DNA of 64,000 nt. Source: Reyranella humidisoli (GTDB lineage: Bacteria > Pseudomonadota > Alphaproteobacteria > Reyranellales > Reyranellaceae). Shown here in pieces: positions 8,697 through 17,331 of this stretch (position 1 is its first letter; each line of letters starts with the position of its first letter). The position numbers and the translations under genes were made by a program. Location of the stretch: the NCBI RefSeq assembly GCF_019039055.1, contig NZ_JAHOPB010000001.1, positions 2,108,001 through 2,172,000 of the forward strand. The letters are read 5' to 3'. The notes beneath the pieces are model-generated. The model worked only from the letters and a program-made list of their open reading frames with translations. It did no database searches and was not told where the DNA came from.

Positions 8697-9215
8697 ATGA
8701 TTCGCGCCATGATCGGCACGGTCGCCGTGCTTGCGGGGTTTGCGGTCGTCGAGCGTTCGGTCGACGCCAGCACCGGGCAGGGCGATGCGTGCACGCCGAC
8801 CGATTCCTATACATGGCTGCAACAGGGCGAGTTCGTGCCGCTGCGCGCCGAGCCGTCGATGGGCGCGCCCGTCGTCGGCCGTGTTCAGGCGCGGTCGGCC
8901 GAGCCCGACGGTGCACGGGCGATGGTCAGCCTGTCGGGCAGCCAGGGCGGCTGGGCCCGCGTCACGACGGGCGATGGCCGGTCTCAGGGTTGGATGCCGG
9001 CCGACCTGCTCATGGTCGATGCCCGCGTGAACGGTCCGCTCAACGTGCAGACCCACCCCGGTGCGATGGGCAGGAAACTCGCGACTCTGGAGGGCGAAGA
9101 GGAAGTCTTTCGCATCCTCGGCTGCCGCGGCGCCTGGCTGCACGTCATCAACGCGCGCACCGGCGATGCCTGGATCGACCGCTGGTGCGCGAAGGAAGAA
9201 GGCTGCCGCAGCTAG
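8697..9215 (+). CDS. Secreted protein with two SH3-like repeats
   Basis: This 172-residue protein has a short N-terminal hydrophobic segment (about residues 4-16) that looks like a signal peptide. Two SH3b-like units follow: one with LRAEPSMGAPVVG, GWARVTT and GWMPADLL, the other with LNVQTHPGAMGRKL, WLHVINARTG and DAWIDRWC. Four Cys near the ends could form disulphides. Bacterial SH3 domains in secreted proteins often bind peptidoglycan. The start is chosen because GGGAAGGG lies just upstream of the ATG at 8697. Confidence 0.72.
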   Translation: MIRAMIGTVAVLAGFAVVERSVDASTGQGDACTPTDSYTWLQQGEFVPLRAEPSMGAPVVGRVQARSAEPDGARAMVSLSGSQGGWARVTTGDGRSQGWMPADLLMVDARVNGPLNVQTHPGAMGRKLATLEGEEEVFRILGCRGAWLHVINARTGDAWIDRWCAKEEGCRS

Positions 9216-9232
9216 AGCGGGACCACTCCTCT

Positions 9233-9320
9233 TGTCATCCTAGGCGCAGCGAAGGATCTCGCGGCAGCAACGAAGTCCGCTGGTCGTTCTGCCAGGTCCT
9301 TCGCTTCGCTCAGAACGACA
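9233..9320. repeat. Intergenic palindromic element, family B copy 2 (degenerate)
   Basis: The spacer between the SH3 gene and fumarase holds CTTGTCATCCT at the left, GCGAAGGATCTCG and CCAGGTCCTTCGC inside, and GCTCAGAACGACA at the right. This is the same order and polarity as the copy at 761-890, but with many mismatches. It may also act as a transcription barrier between the two convergent genes. Confidence 0.5.
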
Positions 9321-9334
9321 GTTGGCAGCAACCT

Positions 9335-10951
9335 TCAGATCTTCAGGTCGCTGAAGAAATCGTTGCCCTTGTCGTCGGTGATGATGAAGGCCGGGAAGTT
9401 CTCGACCTGGATGCGCCAGATCGCTTCCATGCCGAGTTCCGGATATTCCAGCACCTCGACCTTCTTGATGACGTCCTGCGCCAGGATCGCGGCCGGGCCG
9501 CCGATCGAGCCGAGATAGAAGCCCTTGTGCTTCTTGCAGGCGTCGACGACCTGCTTGCTGCGGTTGCCCTTGGCCAGCATGACCATCGAGCCGCCATTGG
9601 CCTGGAAGAGATCGACATAGGAATCCATGCGGCCGGCCGTGGTCGGGCCGAACGAGCCCGACGCCATGCCGGTCGGCGTCTTGGCGGGGCCGGCGTAGTA
9701 GACGGGGAACTGCTTGAAATAGTCCGGCAGGCCTTCGCCGCGGTCGAGCCGCTCCTTGAGCTTGGCGTGCGCGGAATCGCGCGCCACGATCAGCGTGCCG
9801 CTCAAGTTCACGCGGGTCTTCACCGGATGCCTGGTGAGCACCGAGAGCGTGTGAGCCATCCCCTTGTTCAGGTCGACCGCCACGACGCTGCCCGAGAGCT
9901 GCGTCGGCTCGACGTCCGGCATGAAGTGCGCCGGGTTGGTCTCGAGCTGTTCAAGGAAGACGCCGTCCTTCGTGATCTTGCCGACGGCCTGACGGTCGGC
10001 CGAGCAGGAGACGCCGATGCCGATCGGCACGGAGGCGCCGTGGCGGGCGATGCGGATCACGCGCACGTCGTGGCAGAAATACTTGCCGCCGAACTGCGCG
10101 CCGATGCCCATCTGGCGCGTGAGCTCCAGCACCTTCTGCTCCATCTCGCGATCGCGGATGGCCACGCCCTTGTTGTTGCCCTCGCTGGGAAGATCGTCGA
10201 GGTAGCGCGTCGAGGCGAGCTTCACCGTCTTGAGGTTCATCTCCGCCGACGTGCCGCCGACCACGATGGCCAGGTGATAGGGCGGGCAGGCTGCGGTGCC
10301 CAGGGTGCGGATCTGCGTGTCGAGGAACTTGAGCAGCGAGGCCTCGTTCAGCACCGCCGGCGTCTGCTGGTGCAGGTAGGTCTTGTTGGCCGATCCGCCG
10401 CCCTTGGCGACGAACAGGAATTTGTAGGCGTCGCCGTCGGTCGCGTAGATGTCGATCTGCGCCGGCAGGTTGGTGCCGGTCTGCACTTCCTTGAACATCG
10501 ACAGCGGCGAGACCTGCGAATAGCGCAGGTTGGTCTCGGTGTAGGTCTTGTAGACGCCCCGGGCGATCGCTTCCTCGTCGCCGCCGCCGGTCCACACAGC
10601 CTGGCCCTTCTTGCCCATGACGATGGCGGTGCCGGTGTCCTGGCACATCGGCAGCACGCCGCCGGCCGAGATGTTGGCGTTCTTCAGCAGTTCGAGCGCC
10701 ACGTAGCGGTCGTTGTCGGAGGCTTCGCCGTCGTCGAGGATGTTGCGCAGCTGCTGGAGATGGCCCGGACGCAGCAGGTGGGAAATGTCGTGGAACGCGG
10801 CCGCCGTAAGGGTCGTCAGCGCCTCGGGTTCGACGGTGAGCACGTCGCGGCCGTTGAACTTTGCCGTGCCGACGAAATCCGAAGTGAGCTTGCGGTAGGA
10901 CGTCGTGTCCTCGTGGCTCGGGAACATTTCCTGGAACTGGAATTCGGGCAT
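9335..10951 (-). CDS. Class I fumarate hydratase (iron-sulfur)
   Basis: This 538-residue enzyme interconverts fumarate and malate in the TCA cycle. It is the class I, [4Fe-4S] type (FumA/FumB family). The probable cluster Cys lie in [21 protein letters not shown] and [10 protein letters not shown]. The C-terminal beta domain contains [20 protein letters not shown], the second family hallmark. The length is normal. The start ATG is preceded by AGGAGAAG at a good distance. It lies downstream of sspB on the same strand with a 65-base gap, and may be read from its own promoter. Confidence 0.95.
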   Translation of the reverse strand: MPEFQFQEMFPSHEDTTSYRKLTSDFVGTAKFNGRDVLTVEPEALTTLTAAAFHDISHLLRPGHLQQLRNILDDGEASDNDRYVALELLKNANISAGGVLPMCQDTGTAIVMGKKGQAVWTGGGDEEAIARGVYKTYTETNLRYSQVSPLSMFKEVQTGTNLPAQIDIYATDGDAYKFLFVAKGGGSANKTYLHQQTPAVLNEASLLKFLDTQIRTLGTAACPPYHLAIVVGGTSAEMNLKTVKLASTRYLDDLPSEGNNKGVAIRDREMEQKVLELTRQMGIGAQFGGKYFCHDVRVIRIARHGASVPIGIGVSCSADRQAVGKITKDGVFLEQLETNPAHFMPDVEPTQLSGSVVAVDLNKGMAHTLSVLTRHPVKTRVNLSGTLIVARDSAHAKLKERLDRGEGLPDYFKQFPVYYAGPAKTPTGMASGSFGPTTAGRMDSYVDLFQANGGSMVMLAKGNRSKQVVDACKKHKGFYLGSIGGPAAILAQDVIKKVEVLEYPELGMEAIWRIQVENFPAFIITDDKGNDFFSDLKI

Positions 10952-11016
10952 GCGTCTTCTCCTGGCGACCCTGTCGGGGCGCCGGTTTCCTGCCGCAGCC
11001 GGGGCGCGGCGTCTAC

Positions 11017-11577
11017 CTACTTCTTTCGGAAGCTGTCGAGCTTGACGACCTTGGAGGCGGCGTCCTCGGGCTTGGCCGCGTCGTCGGCCGCAGCCTCCGC
11101 GGGCGCCTGGCCATCCTCGCCCTCGGTGGGCGCGGGCAGGGGCCGCTTTTCCGGCACCGGCAGCGGCGTCGGCTCGGAGGCGCCCACCGGCGCGGCCGCG
11201 CCGTCGAGCTTCTCGCCGGCCTTGTCGCGACGGTCGAACTGCAGGCCGAAGCGCACCGAAGGATCGACGAAGGCGGAGAGCGCGGAGAACGGAACTTTTA
11301 TGTGTTCCTGCTGCTTGTTGAAGCTCACCGTCACTTCGAACCAATCGTCGTGCAGGATGAGATCCCAGTACTGGTGCTGCAGCACGATCGTCATCTCTTC
11401 CGGATACTTGGCGCGCAGATATTCCGGCAGCTCCACGCCGGGATCGCCGCTGCGGAAGCTGATGTAGAAATGATGCGAGCCCGGAAGACCCGTTTCCGCG
11501 ACCTGAGTCAGCACGCGTCGCACGACGCTGCGCAGCGCATCGTCGACGAGAGCGTCGTAGTGAAAGCGATCGTTCAT
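11017..11577 (-). CDS. sspB: ClpXP adaptor SspB (alphaproteobacterial type)
   Basis: SspB binds ssrA-tagged proteins and delivers them to the ClpXP protease. This 186-residue protein has the SspB-alpha core (about residues 1-120), with [19 protein letters not shown] and [22 protein letters not shown] flexible Ala/Pro/Glu linker follows, then a conserved C-terminal tail, [11 protein letters not shown], which is where the ClpX-binding motif sits. The gene lies directly downstream of ssrA on the same strand, so the tag source and its adaptor are neighbours. The ATG at 11577 gives the usual [16 protein letters not shown] start. Confidence 0.93.
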   Translation of the reverse strand: MNDRFHYDALVDDALRSVVRRVLTQVAETGLPGSHHFYISFRSGDPGVELPEYLRAKYPEEMTIVLQHQYWDLILHDDWFEVTVSFNKQQEHIKVPFSALSAFVDPSVRFGLQFDRRDKAGEKLDGAAAPVGASEPTPLPVPEKRPLPAPTEGEDGQAPAEAAADDAAKPEDAASKVVKLDSFRKK

Positions 11578-11686
11578 GGCCTGTCGGAAATTTCGTGAAA
11601 GCATCGGCCCGCGGTGCGGGAGAGTCAACGATGGCAATAGCGGTCAATCGCCGGGAAGGAAAGCGGAGATGACCCGGAAGATGAGT

Positions 11687-11966
11687 GGGGGGCTTCTGTT
11701 GCCCGGTGCCCCCCGGACCGCGCTTACGTCCGCTGTTTAGGCGGCAGCAGCGAGTGTAACGGTGTTATCGTTAGCACTTGTGAATGGCCCGTCACGGCGG
11801 AACCATACCGAGCAAAAACCGCGTCTTTACCACGCCCGTCGATCCTGGTTCGCCCCCATCGGTTCCACCCAAGGGTGGAGAAATAATGGTGGAGGCGCCG
11901 GGTACTGCCCCCGGGTCCGAAACGCTTATGTCACGCGGCGTTTATCGCCATAGTCGGTTTCCCGAC
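11687..11966 (-). ncRNA. ssrA: Permuted two-piece tmRNA (ssrA)
   Basis: Read on the minus strand, the acceptor piece comes first. It opens with a GNRA-type hairpin (GTCGG-GAAA-CCGAC, 11966-11953) and ends in GCGCCTCCACCA (CCA end at 11887). After a spacer of about 29 bases the coding piece begins at GGGGGCG (11857-11851), which pairs with CGCCTCC of the acceptor piece, as the tRNA-like acceptor stem requires. The tag frame lies at 11775-11737, and a G/C hairpin with GGGGGG and CCCCCC arms closes the 3' end near 11687. This inverted order is the hallmark of alphaproteobacterial tmRNA, which is cut into two RNAs and rescues stalled ribosomes. Exact mature ends are estimates. Confidence 0.9.
11737..11775 (-). 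other. tmRNA tag reading frame
   Basis: On the minus strand, GCT AAC GAT AAC begins a 12-codon frame that ends in TAA. The predicted tag is [12 protein letters not shown], preceded in the finished protein by the Ala carried on tmRNA. The AANDN start matches alphaproteobacterial tags, and the end supplies the small hydrophobic C-terminus that ClpX recognises. Confidence 0.85.
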
Positions 11967-11972
11967 AGGCCC

Positions 11973-12001
11973 TATATAGGCGCATCGGCCGGCATTTTGA
12001 A
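11973..12001 (-). promoter_or_regulatory. Predicted ssrA promoter
   Basis: On the minus strand, TTCAAA (12001-11996) and TATATA (11978-11973) are separated by 17 bases. Transcription would begin at about 11966, exactly where the first hairpin of the acceptor piece starts. Confidence 0.65.
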
Positions 12002-12083
12002 GGCGGGTGATCATCGGATATTTCCCCATGGCCGGGGGTGCTCCGCGCCCATAAAGTCCGGCGCAAACGAGGACAATGAACCG

Positions 12084-13022
12084 ATGCCCCTCTCCAGCGA
12101 CCAGCAGGCTGAAATCGACCAGGCCCGGGCCGGCGCCCAGCCGACCCTGCGTCCCGTGGCCCCGGCGCTGGAGGAGATCCTCTACCAGGCGCTGCCCGTG
12201 CTCGATCACGGCTTCGTCCGCGTCGTCGACTACATGGGCGACGATGCCGCCGTGGTTCAGGCCGCGCGCGTGAGCTACGGCCGCGGCACCAAGAAGGTCA
12301 GCGAGGATCGCGGTCTCATCAACTACCTGATGCGGCACCGCCACACGACGCCGTTCGAAATGTGCGAGATCAAGTACCACGTGAAGCTGCCGATCTTCGT
12401 GGCGCGTCAGTGGATCCGCCATCGCACCGCCAACGTGAACGAGTATTCCGCGCGCTACTCGATCCTCGACAACGAGTTCTACGTGCCGAAGCCCGAGCAT
12501 CTCGCCGCGCAGAGCGCGATGAACCGGCAGGGGCGCGACGCCGTGCTGGCGGGCAAGGAGGCGGAGCGCGTCTTCGACCTGCTGAAGAAGGACGCCGAGC
12601 TGGTCTACGAGCACTATCTCGAGATGCTGAACGAGGGTGAAGCCGGTGCGCCGCTCGATCCCGAGCGATCGGGCCTCGCGCGCGAACTGGCCCGCATGAA
12701 CCTGTCGCTCGGCTTCTATACGCAGTGGTACTGGAAGACCAACCTCCACAATCTCATGCACTTCCTGTCGCTGCGGGCCGACGCCCATGCGCAGTACGAG
12801 ATCCGCGTCTACGCCGAGACCATGCTCGACACGCTGAAGCGCTGGTGCCCGATCAGCCACGACGCTTTCGTCGAATACCGGCTGGGCGGCACGCATCTCT
12901 CCAAGACCGGCCTCGCCATCGTGAAGCGCATGCTGGCGGGCGAGACGGTCGACCAGAAGTCGAGCGGCTTGAGCGCCCGCGAATGGCGCGAGCTGATGGC
13001 CGCCCTCGGTCAGGCGACGTGA
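12084..13022 (+). CDS. thyX: FAD-dependent thymidylate synthase ThyX
   Basis: ThyX makes dTMP from dUMP using FAD, NADPH and methylene-tetrahydrofolate. The 312-residue protein carries the family motif [15 protein letters not shown] at residues 112-126, matching RHRxxSxNExSxRY with Ala-Asn at two positions. The segment [23 protein letters not shown] precedes it in the usual way. The first 25 residues are an unconserved extension. The ATG at 12084 is used because a GAGG lies 11 bases upstream, and an ATG at 12076 is in another frame. The acetyltransferase start overlaps the stop as GTGA. Confidence 0.95.
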   Translation: MPLSSDQQAEIDQARAGAQPTLRPVAPALEEILYQALPVLDHGFVRVVDYMGDDAAVVQAARVSYGRGTKKVSEDRGLINYLMRHRHTTPFEMCEIKYHVKLPIFVARQWIRHRTANVNEYSARYSILDNEFYVPKPEHLAAQSAMNRQGRDAVLAGKEAERVFDLLKKDAELVYEHYLEMLNEGEAGAPLDPERSGLARELARMNLSLGFYTQWYWKTNLHNLMHFLSLRADAHAQYEIRVYAETMLDTLKRWCPISHDAFVEYRLGGTHLSKTGLAIVKRMLAGETVDQKSSGLSAREWRELMAALGQAT

Positions 13023-13567
13023 TCCGCGATCCCGGCCGGCTGCGGCTGCTGCGCGAGCGGCCGCGCGACAACACGGCGGTCGAGGAGATGAACGAGGCGG
13101 CCTTCGGGCCCGACCGCCAGCAGAAGACGGTCTACCGGCTGCGCGAGGGCGTGAAGCCGATCCGCGAGTTGTGCTTCGTCGCCATCGACCAGAAGGACCG
13201 GATGGTGGCGTCGATCCGCAACTGGCCGATCCTGGTCAACGAGAAGTGGCCCGCCATCATGCTGGGCCCGCTCGCCATCTCGCCCGAACTGCGCGGCCTG
13301 GGCTACGGCAAGGCGCTGATGTGGCATTCGATGGCGCAGTCGCGCATGCTGGGCCACAGCCGCATCATCCTGGTCGGGGATCCCGAGTACTACAACCAGT
13401 TCGGCTTTCGCCGCGATCTCGCACTGAACATCCAGCTCCCCGGTTGGGTCGAGGACCGCCGCTTCCTCGCGCTCGAACTGGTCGCCGGCTCGATGATCGG
13501 CGTCCACGGCATGATCGGCAAATGGCGCGTGGGCTGGCGGCCGAGCAGGCGCAAGACGAAAAAGTAA
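13019..13567 (+). CDS. GNAT family N-acetyltransferase
   Basis: This 182-residue acetyl-CoA-dependent acetyltransferase has the GNAT core. [24 protein letters not shown] is the acetyl-CoA-binding loop (consensus R/Q-x-x-G-x-G/A), and [12 protein letters not shown] is the typical YxxxGF end of the fold. The substrate is unknown. It resembles the broad group of uncharacterised bacterial GNATs that act on small molecules. The GTG start is inferred from the 4-base overlap GTGA with the thyX stop, which implies translational coupling. Confidence 0.83.
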   Translation: MIRDPGRLRLLRERPRDNTAVEEMNEAAFGPDRQQKTVYRLREGVKPIRELCFVAIDQKDRMVASIRNWPILVNEKWPAIMLGPLAISPELRGLGYGKALMWHSMAQSRMLGHSRIILVGDPEYYNQFGFRRDLALNIQLPGWVEDRRFLALELVAGSMIGVHGMIGKWRVGWRPSRRKTKK

Positions 13568-13570
13568 GCC

Positions 13571-13694
13571 CTTCCCCATTCAGATGCGGAAGTGCCCTCG
13601 TCTTACGAGGGCGATGGGGTCATGACCCCTCCGTCGCCTCAGCGGCTTGGTTACAAGCCGCGAGACGGCGCCACCTCCCCATGTGAATGGGGAG
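13571..13694. repeat. Composite hairpin-rich intergenic element (family C)
   Basis: This 124-base element lies in the gap between the convergent acetyltransferase and Mrp genes. The outer arms, CTTCCCCATTCA (13571-13582) and TGAATGGGGAG (13684-13694), are near-perfect inverted copies. Inside are GCCCTCGT...ACGAGGGC (13594-13612) and GCGGCTTGGTTACAAGCCGC (13642-13661). A similar GCTTGTAACCAAGCG motif appears at about 26640, after ilvC. It probably is a dispersed repeat and may also terminate transcription. Confidence 0.6.
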
Positions 13695-13705
13695 GCAATC
13701 TCGAG

Positions 13706-14872
13706 CTACTGCACCACGATGTTCGGGGCCTTGCGGGCGCCGCGCTGGTTGGCGGTCAGCTGCTTCCACATGCGGCCGGCGATGTTCTTGTAGGCCTGCG
13801 CGTGGGCGCTGTCGGGCTTCGACACGACGATGGGATGGCCGCTGTCGGACGTGGTGCGGATGTCGAGGTGCAGCGGGATCTCGCCGAGAAACGGAACGCC
13901 CAGCTTGTCGGCTTCCTCGCGGGCGCCGCCGTGGCCGAAGATCTCCGAGCGCTCGCCGCACTTGGGGCAGAGGAAGTAGCTCATGTTCTCGACGATGCCG
14001 AGCACCGGCACGGCGACCTTGCGGAACATGGCGAGGCCCTTGCGCGCGTCGACGAGGGCGATGTCCTGCGGCGTCGAGACGATGACGGCGCCGGCCAGCG
14101 CCACGCGCTGGGCGAGGGTGAGCTGGGCGTCGCCGGTGCCCGGCGGCATGTCGACGACCAGCACGTCGAGGTCACCCCAGGTCACGTCGCGCAGCATCTG
14201 CTCGAGCGCGCTCGACACCATGGGACCGCGCCAGATCATCGGCGTGTCCTCGTTCACGATGTAGCCGATCGACATGGTCTTGAGCCCGAAGCGCTCGATC
14301 GGCTTCAGCATCTTGCCATCGGCCGACTCCGGCTTCTCGGTCACGCCCAGCATGCGCGGCATCGACGGGCCGTAGATGTCGGCGTCGAGCAGGCCCGCCG
14401 AGAGGCCGTTGGCCGCGAGGCCGAGCGCCAGGTTGACAGCGGTCGTCGACTTGCCGACGCCGCCCTTGCCCGACGCCACGGCGATGATGTGTTTCACGCC
14501 CGGCACGTCGATGCGGCCACCGCCGCCCGTGGTCTTGCCCGCAGGCGCGCCATGGCTGTGCCCGTGCGCATGGCCGTGATTGCCCGGTGCGGGAGGCGGG
14601 GCGGGGCGGGGCGTCGCCGCGGCGCGCTCGGCGGTCATCACCGCGGTTGCGGAGAGAACCCCCGGCATGGCGCGGATCGCCTGCTCGCAGGCCTGGCGCA
14701 GCGGCTCGAGGGCCGTGCCGCGAGCGGGGTCGACTTCGAGCGTGACCGCGACATGACCAGAGCGCGTGGCGATGCCGCTCACCATGCCCAGCGCCTCGAC
14801 GCTGCGGCCGGTCGCCGGATCGATGACGGTTTCGAGAACCTTCCGGATGGCCGATTCGCTTATTTCCGCCAT
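13706..14872 (-). CDS. apbC: Mrp/NBP35 family iron-sulfur carrier ATPase (ApbC)
   Basis: ApbC/Mrp proteins bind an iron-sulfur cluster at a dimer interface and pass it to target enzymes. The 388-residue protein has an N-terminal DUF59/MIP18-like domain (residues 1-85), then a Pro- and His-rich linker containing HGHAHGHSHG. The P-loop ATPase domain has ASGKGGVGKSTTAVNLA (deviant Walker A), DADIYGPSMPRM and DMPPGTGDAQLT. The CPKC pair in YFLCPKCGERSE is the cluster site. Length and domain order are standard apart from the His-rich linker. Confidence 0.94.
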   Translation of the reverse strand: MAEISESAIRKVLETVIDPATGRSVEALGMVSGIATRSGHVAVTLEVDPARGTALEPLRQACEQAIRAMPGVLSATAVMTAERAAATPRPAPPPAPGNHGHAHGHSHGAPAGKTTGGGGRIDVPGVKHIIAVASGKGGVGKSTTAVNLALGLAANGLSAGLLDADIYGPSMPRMLGVTEKPESADGKMLKPIERFGLKTMSIGYIVNEDTPMIWRGPMVSSALEQMLRDVTWGDLDVLVVDMPPGTGDAQLTLAQRVALAGAVIVSTPQDIALVDARKGLAMFRKVAVPVLGIVENMSYFLCPKCGERSEIFGHGGAREEADKLGVPFLGEIPLHLDIRTTSDSGHPIVVSKPDSAHAQAYKNIAGRMWKQLTANQRGARKAPNIVVQ

Positions 14873-15013
14873 GTTCTGCTTCTTCCGCCTCGGCGCATTT
14901 TCATGTCCGCCGCTTGATTGAAGGTGGGCCTGCCGTCACATATATGCAGCTCGTGTGGAAATCAAAAGCGACAACGCGCGAACGCGCGGCAAGCAGGGGC
15001 CCTGAGGTGAACG

Positions 15014-16237
15014 ATGGCGTGGAATAACAACGGCGGCGGCCCCTGGGGCGGCGGCGGTGGAGGCGGCGGCTCTGGTGGCGGCGGCGGTCCCTGGGGTGGT
15101 GGCGGTGGCGGCGGCAACCGTGGCGGTGGAGGCGGCGGCGGTGGCGGCCCCTTCGGCTCGCGGCGTCCCCCCGACATGGAAGACGTCATCCGCAAGGGCC
15201 AAGAGCGGCTCAAGAACCTCATGCCCGGCGGTTTCGGCACCTACAAGGGCATTGCCCTCGTGGTGCTCGGCGCGCTGGTGATCTGGCTGGCGACCGGCTT
15301 CTTCCGCGTGCAGCCCAACCAGCAGGCGATCCAGCTCGTGTTCGGCAAGCCCTACGGCAAGCCCGTCGAGCCTGGCCTGCACTACAATCTGCCCGCACCG
15401 ATCGGAAATGTCGTGGTCGTGAACGTGCAGGATCAGCGGCGCACCGTCCTCGGCTCCCGCGGCGCCCAGGCTTCAACTCCTTACACGCGCGGTCCGCGTC
15501 CGACTTCGACCGAAAACCTGATGCTGACTGGCGACGAGAACATCGTCGACATCGAGTTCGCCGTGCTCTGGCAGATCAAGGACGTCTTCAAGTACGCATT
15601 CGACGTGCGCAATCCTGAGGAGAACGTCCGCTCCGGCGCCGAAGCCGCAATGCGTGAGGTCATCGGCAAGTCGAACCTGCAATACGCCCAGACCGAGGGC
15701 CGCAGCCGCATCGAGCAGGACACCAAGGATCTGCTGCAGGGCATCCTCGACGAATACGGGCTGGGCGTCCGCATCTCGCAGATCCAGCTTCTGCGCGTCG
15801 ACCCCCCGCAGGAGGTCATCGCGGCGTTCCGCGACGTCCAGGCGGCGCGTGCCGACAAGGAGAAACTGATCAACGAGGGCAATACCTACCGCAACCAGCA
15901 GCTTCCGCGGGCCAAGGGTGAAGCCGAGTCGATCGTCCAGCGCTCCGAGGCCTACAAGGCCGAGATCGTCGCCCGTGCAAGCGGCGATGCGCAGCGCTTC
16001 GACCAGGTCTACGAGCAGTGGGCCAAGGCCAAGGACATCACCACGGAGCGTCTGTATCTCGACACGATGGAAGAGGTGCTCCGCAACGTGAACAAGGTGC
16101 TGGTCGACAAGGGAACGACCAACAATGGGGGCGTGCTGCCCTACCTGCCGCTGCCCGAGCTGCGCTCGGGTCAGACGCCGGGAGTCGGCCCGCAACCACG
16201 ACCGGCGCCGCAGCCTTTGCCGGGAGCCACGCGATGA
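15014..16237 (+). CDS. hflK: FtsH protease modulator HflK
   Basis: HflK pairs with HflC in a large inner-membrane ring that controls the FtsH protease. The first 50 residues are almost pure Gly with a few Trp and Pro, followed by a transmembrane helix at about residues 80-98. The SPFH/band 7 domain (about 100-300) includes VQPNQQAIQLVFGKPYG. A long helical region rich in Ala, Glu and Lys comes next, and the tail is Pro-rich. The length (407) is normal. The stop overlaps the hflC start as ATGA, so the two are translationally coupled. Confidence 0.95.
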   Translation: MAWNNNGGGPWGGGGGGGGSGGGGGPWGGGGGGGNRGGGGGGGGGPFGSRRPPDMEDVIRKGQERLKNLMPGGFGTYKGIALVVLGALVIWLATGFFRVQPNQQAIQLVFGKPYGKPVEPGLHYNLPAPIGNVVVVNVQDQRRTVLGSRGAQASTPYTRGPRPTSTENLMLTGDENIVDIEFAVLWQIKDVFKYAFDVRNPEENVRSGAEAAMREVIGKSNLQYAQTEGRSRIEQDTKDLLQGILDEYGLGVRISQIQLLRVDPPQEVIAAFRDVQAARADKEKLINEGNTYRNQQLPRAKGEAESIVQRSEAYKAEIVARASGDAQRFDQVYEQWAKAKDITTERLYLDTMEEVLRNVNKVLVDKGTTNNGGVLPYLPLPELRSGQTPGVGPQPRPAPQPLPGATR

Positions 16238-17121
16238 GCAACCGTTCGATCATCGCGCTGATCGCGCTCGCGGTCCTGGGTTTCCTCGTGACCCAGACCT
16301 TCTACACGGTCGACCCGACCAAGCAGGTCCTGGTCCGGCAGTTCGGTGCCATCGTCGGCGAACCGAAGACGCAACCTGGCCTCTACGCCAAGATCCCGCT
16401 GATCCAGGACATCCAGCGGATCGACCGCCGGCTGCTCGACTACGAAGCCGAGGAGTTCGAGATCATCGCGGGCGACCAGAAGCGCCTCGTGGTCGATGCC
16501 TATGCCCGCTACAAGATCGTCGCGGCCAAACTTTATGCGCAGACCGTGCCGGGAGGCGAGACGACCCTGCGCGGCCTGCTCGACTCGCTGATCAACTCGG
16601 AAATCCGTGGCGTCCTGTCGTCGGTGCCGCTGCATGCGGTGCTGACCGACCAGCGCGCCAACCTGATGGACGAGATCACCAAGCGGGTGAACGGCAAGAC
16701 CATGGAACTGGGTGTCCAGACGGTCGACGTGCGTATCAAGCGCGCCGATCTGCCCCAGGCCAACTCCCAGTCGGTCTACAACCGCATGAAGACCGACCGC
16801 GAGCGCGAGGCCGGCCAGCTCCGAGCCGAGGGCGACGAGGAGAACGCCCGCATCAAGGCGACGGCCGACCGCGAGGTTGCGGTCATCAAGGCCGACGCCG
16901 GGCTGAAGGGCCAGATACTGAAGGGCGAGGCGGATGCCGCCGCGACCGAGATCTACGCCAAGGCCTTCAGCAAGGATAAGGACTTCTACGGCTTCTACCG
17001 GCGCATGGAGGCCTACAAGCAGGCGTTCGGTTCGGGTGGCTCGACCATGCTGCTCAGCCCGGACAACGACTTCTTCCGCTACTTCAACGACCCGTCCGGA
17101 ATACCGGCACTGAAGAAGTAG
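16234..17121 (+). CDS. hflC: FtsH protease modulator HflC
   Basis: This is the partner of HflK in the periplasm-facing HflKC complex that regulates FtsH. The 295-residue protein has an N-terminal membrane anchor (residues 7-22), then the SPFH domain with VDPTKQVLVRQFGAIVG and QPGLYAKIPLIQDIQRIDRR. The late helix is rich in Ala, Glu and Lys, and the ending FGSGGSTMLLSPDNDFFRYF is typical of HflC. The ATG overlaps the hflK stop by 4 bases. A strong terminator follows the gene, so hflK-hflC is a unit apart from degP. Confidence 0.95.
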   Translation: MSNRSIIALIALAVLGFLVTQTFYTVDPTKQVLVRQFGAIVGEPKTQPGLYAKIPLIQDIQRIDRRLLDYEAEEFEIIAGDQKRLVVDAYARYKIVAAKLYAQTVPGGETTLRGLLDSLINSEIRGVLSSVPLHAVLTDQRANLMDEITKRVNGKTMELGVQTVDVRIKRADLPQANSQSVYNRMKTDREREAGQLRAEGDEENARIKATADREVAVIKADAGLKGQILKGEADAAATEIYAKAFSKDKDFYGFYRRMEAYKQAFGSGGSTMLLSPDNDFFRYFNDPSGIPALKK

Positions 17122-17143
17122 AACCCGGCAAGAACCGTACCGG

Positions 17144-17186
17144 ACCGGCGGCTGTGGCACTCCTGCCACGCCGCCGGTTTCTTTTT
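17144..17186 (+). terminator. Intrinsic terminator after hflC
   Basis: ACCGGCGGC (17144-17152) pairs with GCCGCCGGT (17170-17178), with a further GTGGCA/TGCCAC pairing inside, and TTTCTTTTT follows. It separates hflKC from the protease gene. Confidence 0.85.
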
Positions 17187-17331
17187 GGAGACACGTGAAA
17201 AACGCAGCAAATACGGGCCTGATAACGGCCTCTTTATTTGCGCCACAATCGGGCCGCAGGTAGACAGGAACTCTAACGCGCGGCGCCGGCCGTACCGACC
17301 GTTTGGCCTTGAGCGCCGTTGGAGGTCGGTC

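Noticed and set aside
11762..11953. 63-codon plus-strand frame between sspB and thyX
   Set aside because: It lies inside the antisense strand of ssrA and shows no protein signature.
12061..12083. Possible tmRNA tag GCAAACGAGGACAATGAACC on the plus strand (ANEDNEP)
   Set aside because: The real tag frame is on the minus strand with matching acceptor pieces. This is the 5' leader of thyX.
17185..17331. In-frame ATG at 17185 as start of DegP
   Set aside because: It lies in the hflC terminator and would add 49 residues that do not look like a signal peptide. The GTG at 17332 has a good ribosome-binding site.
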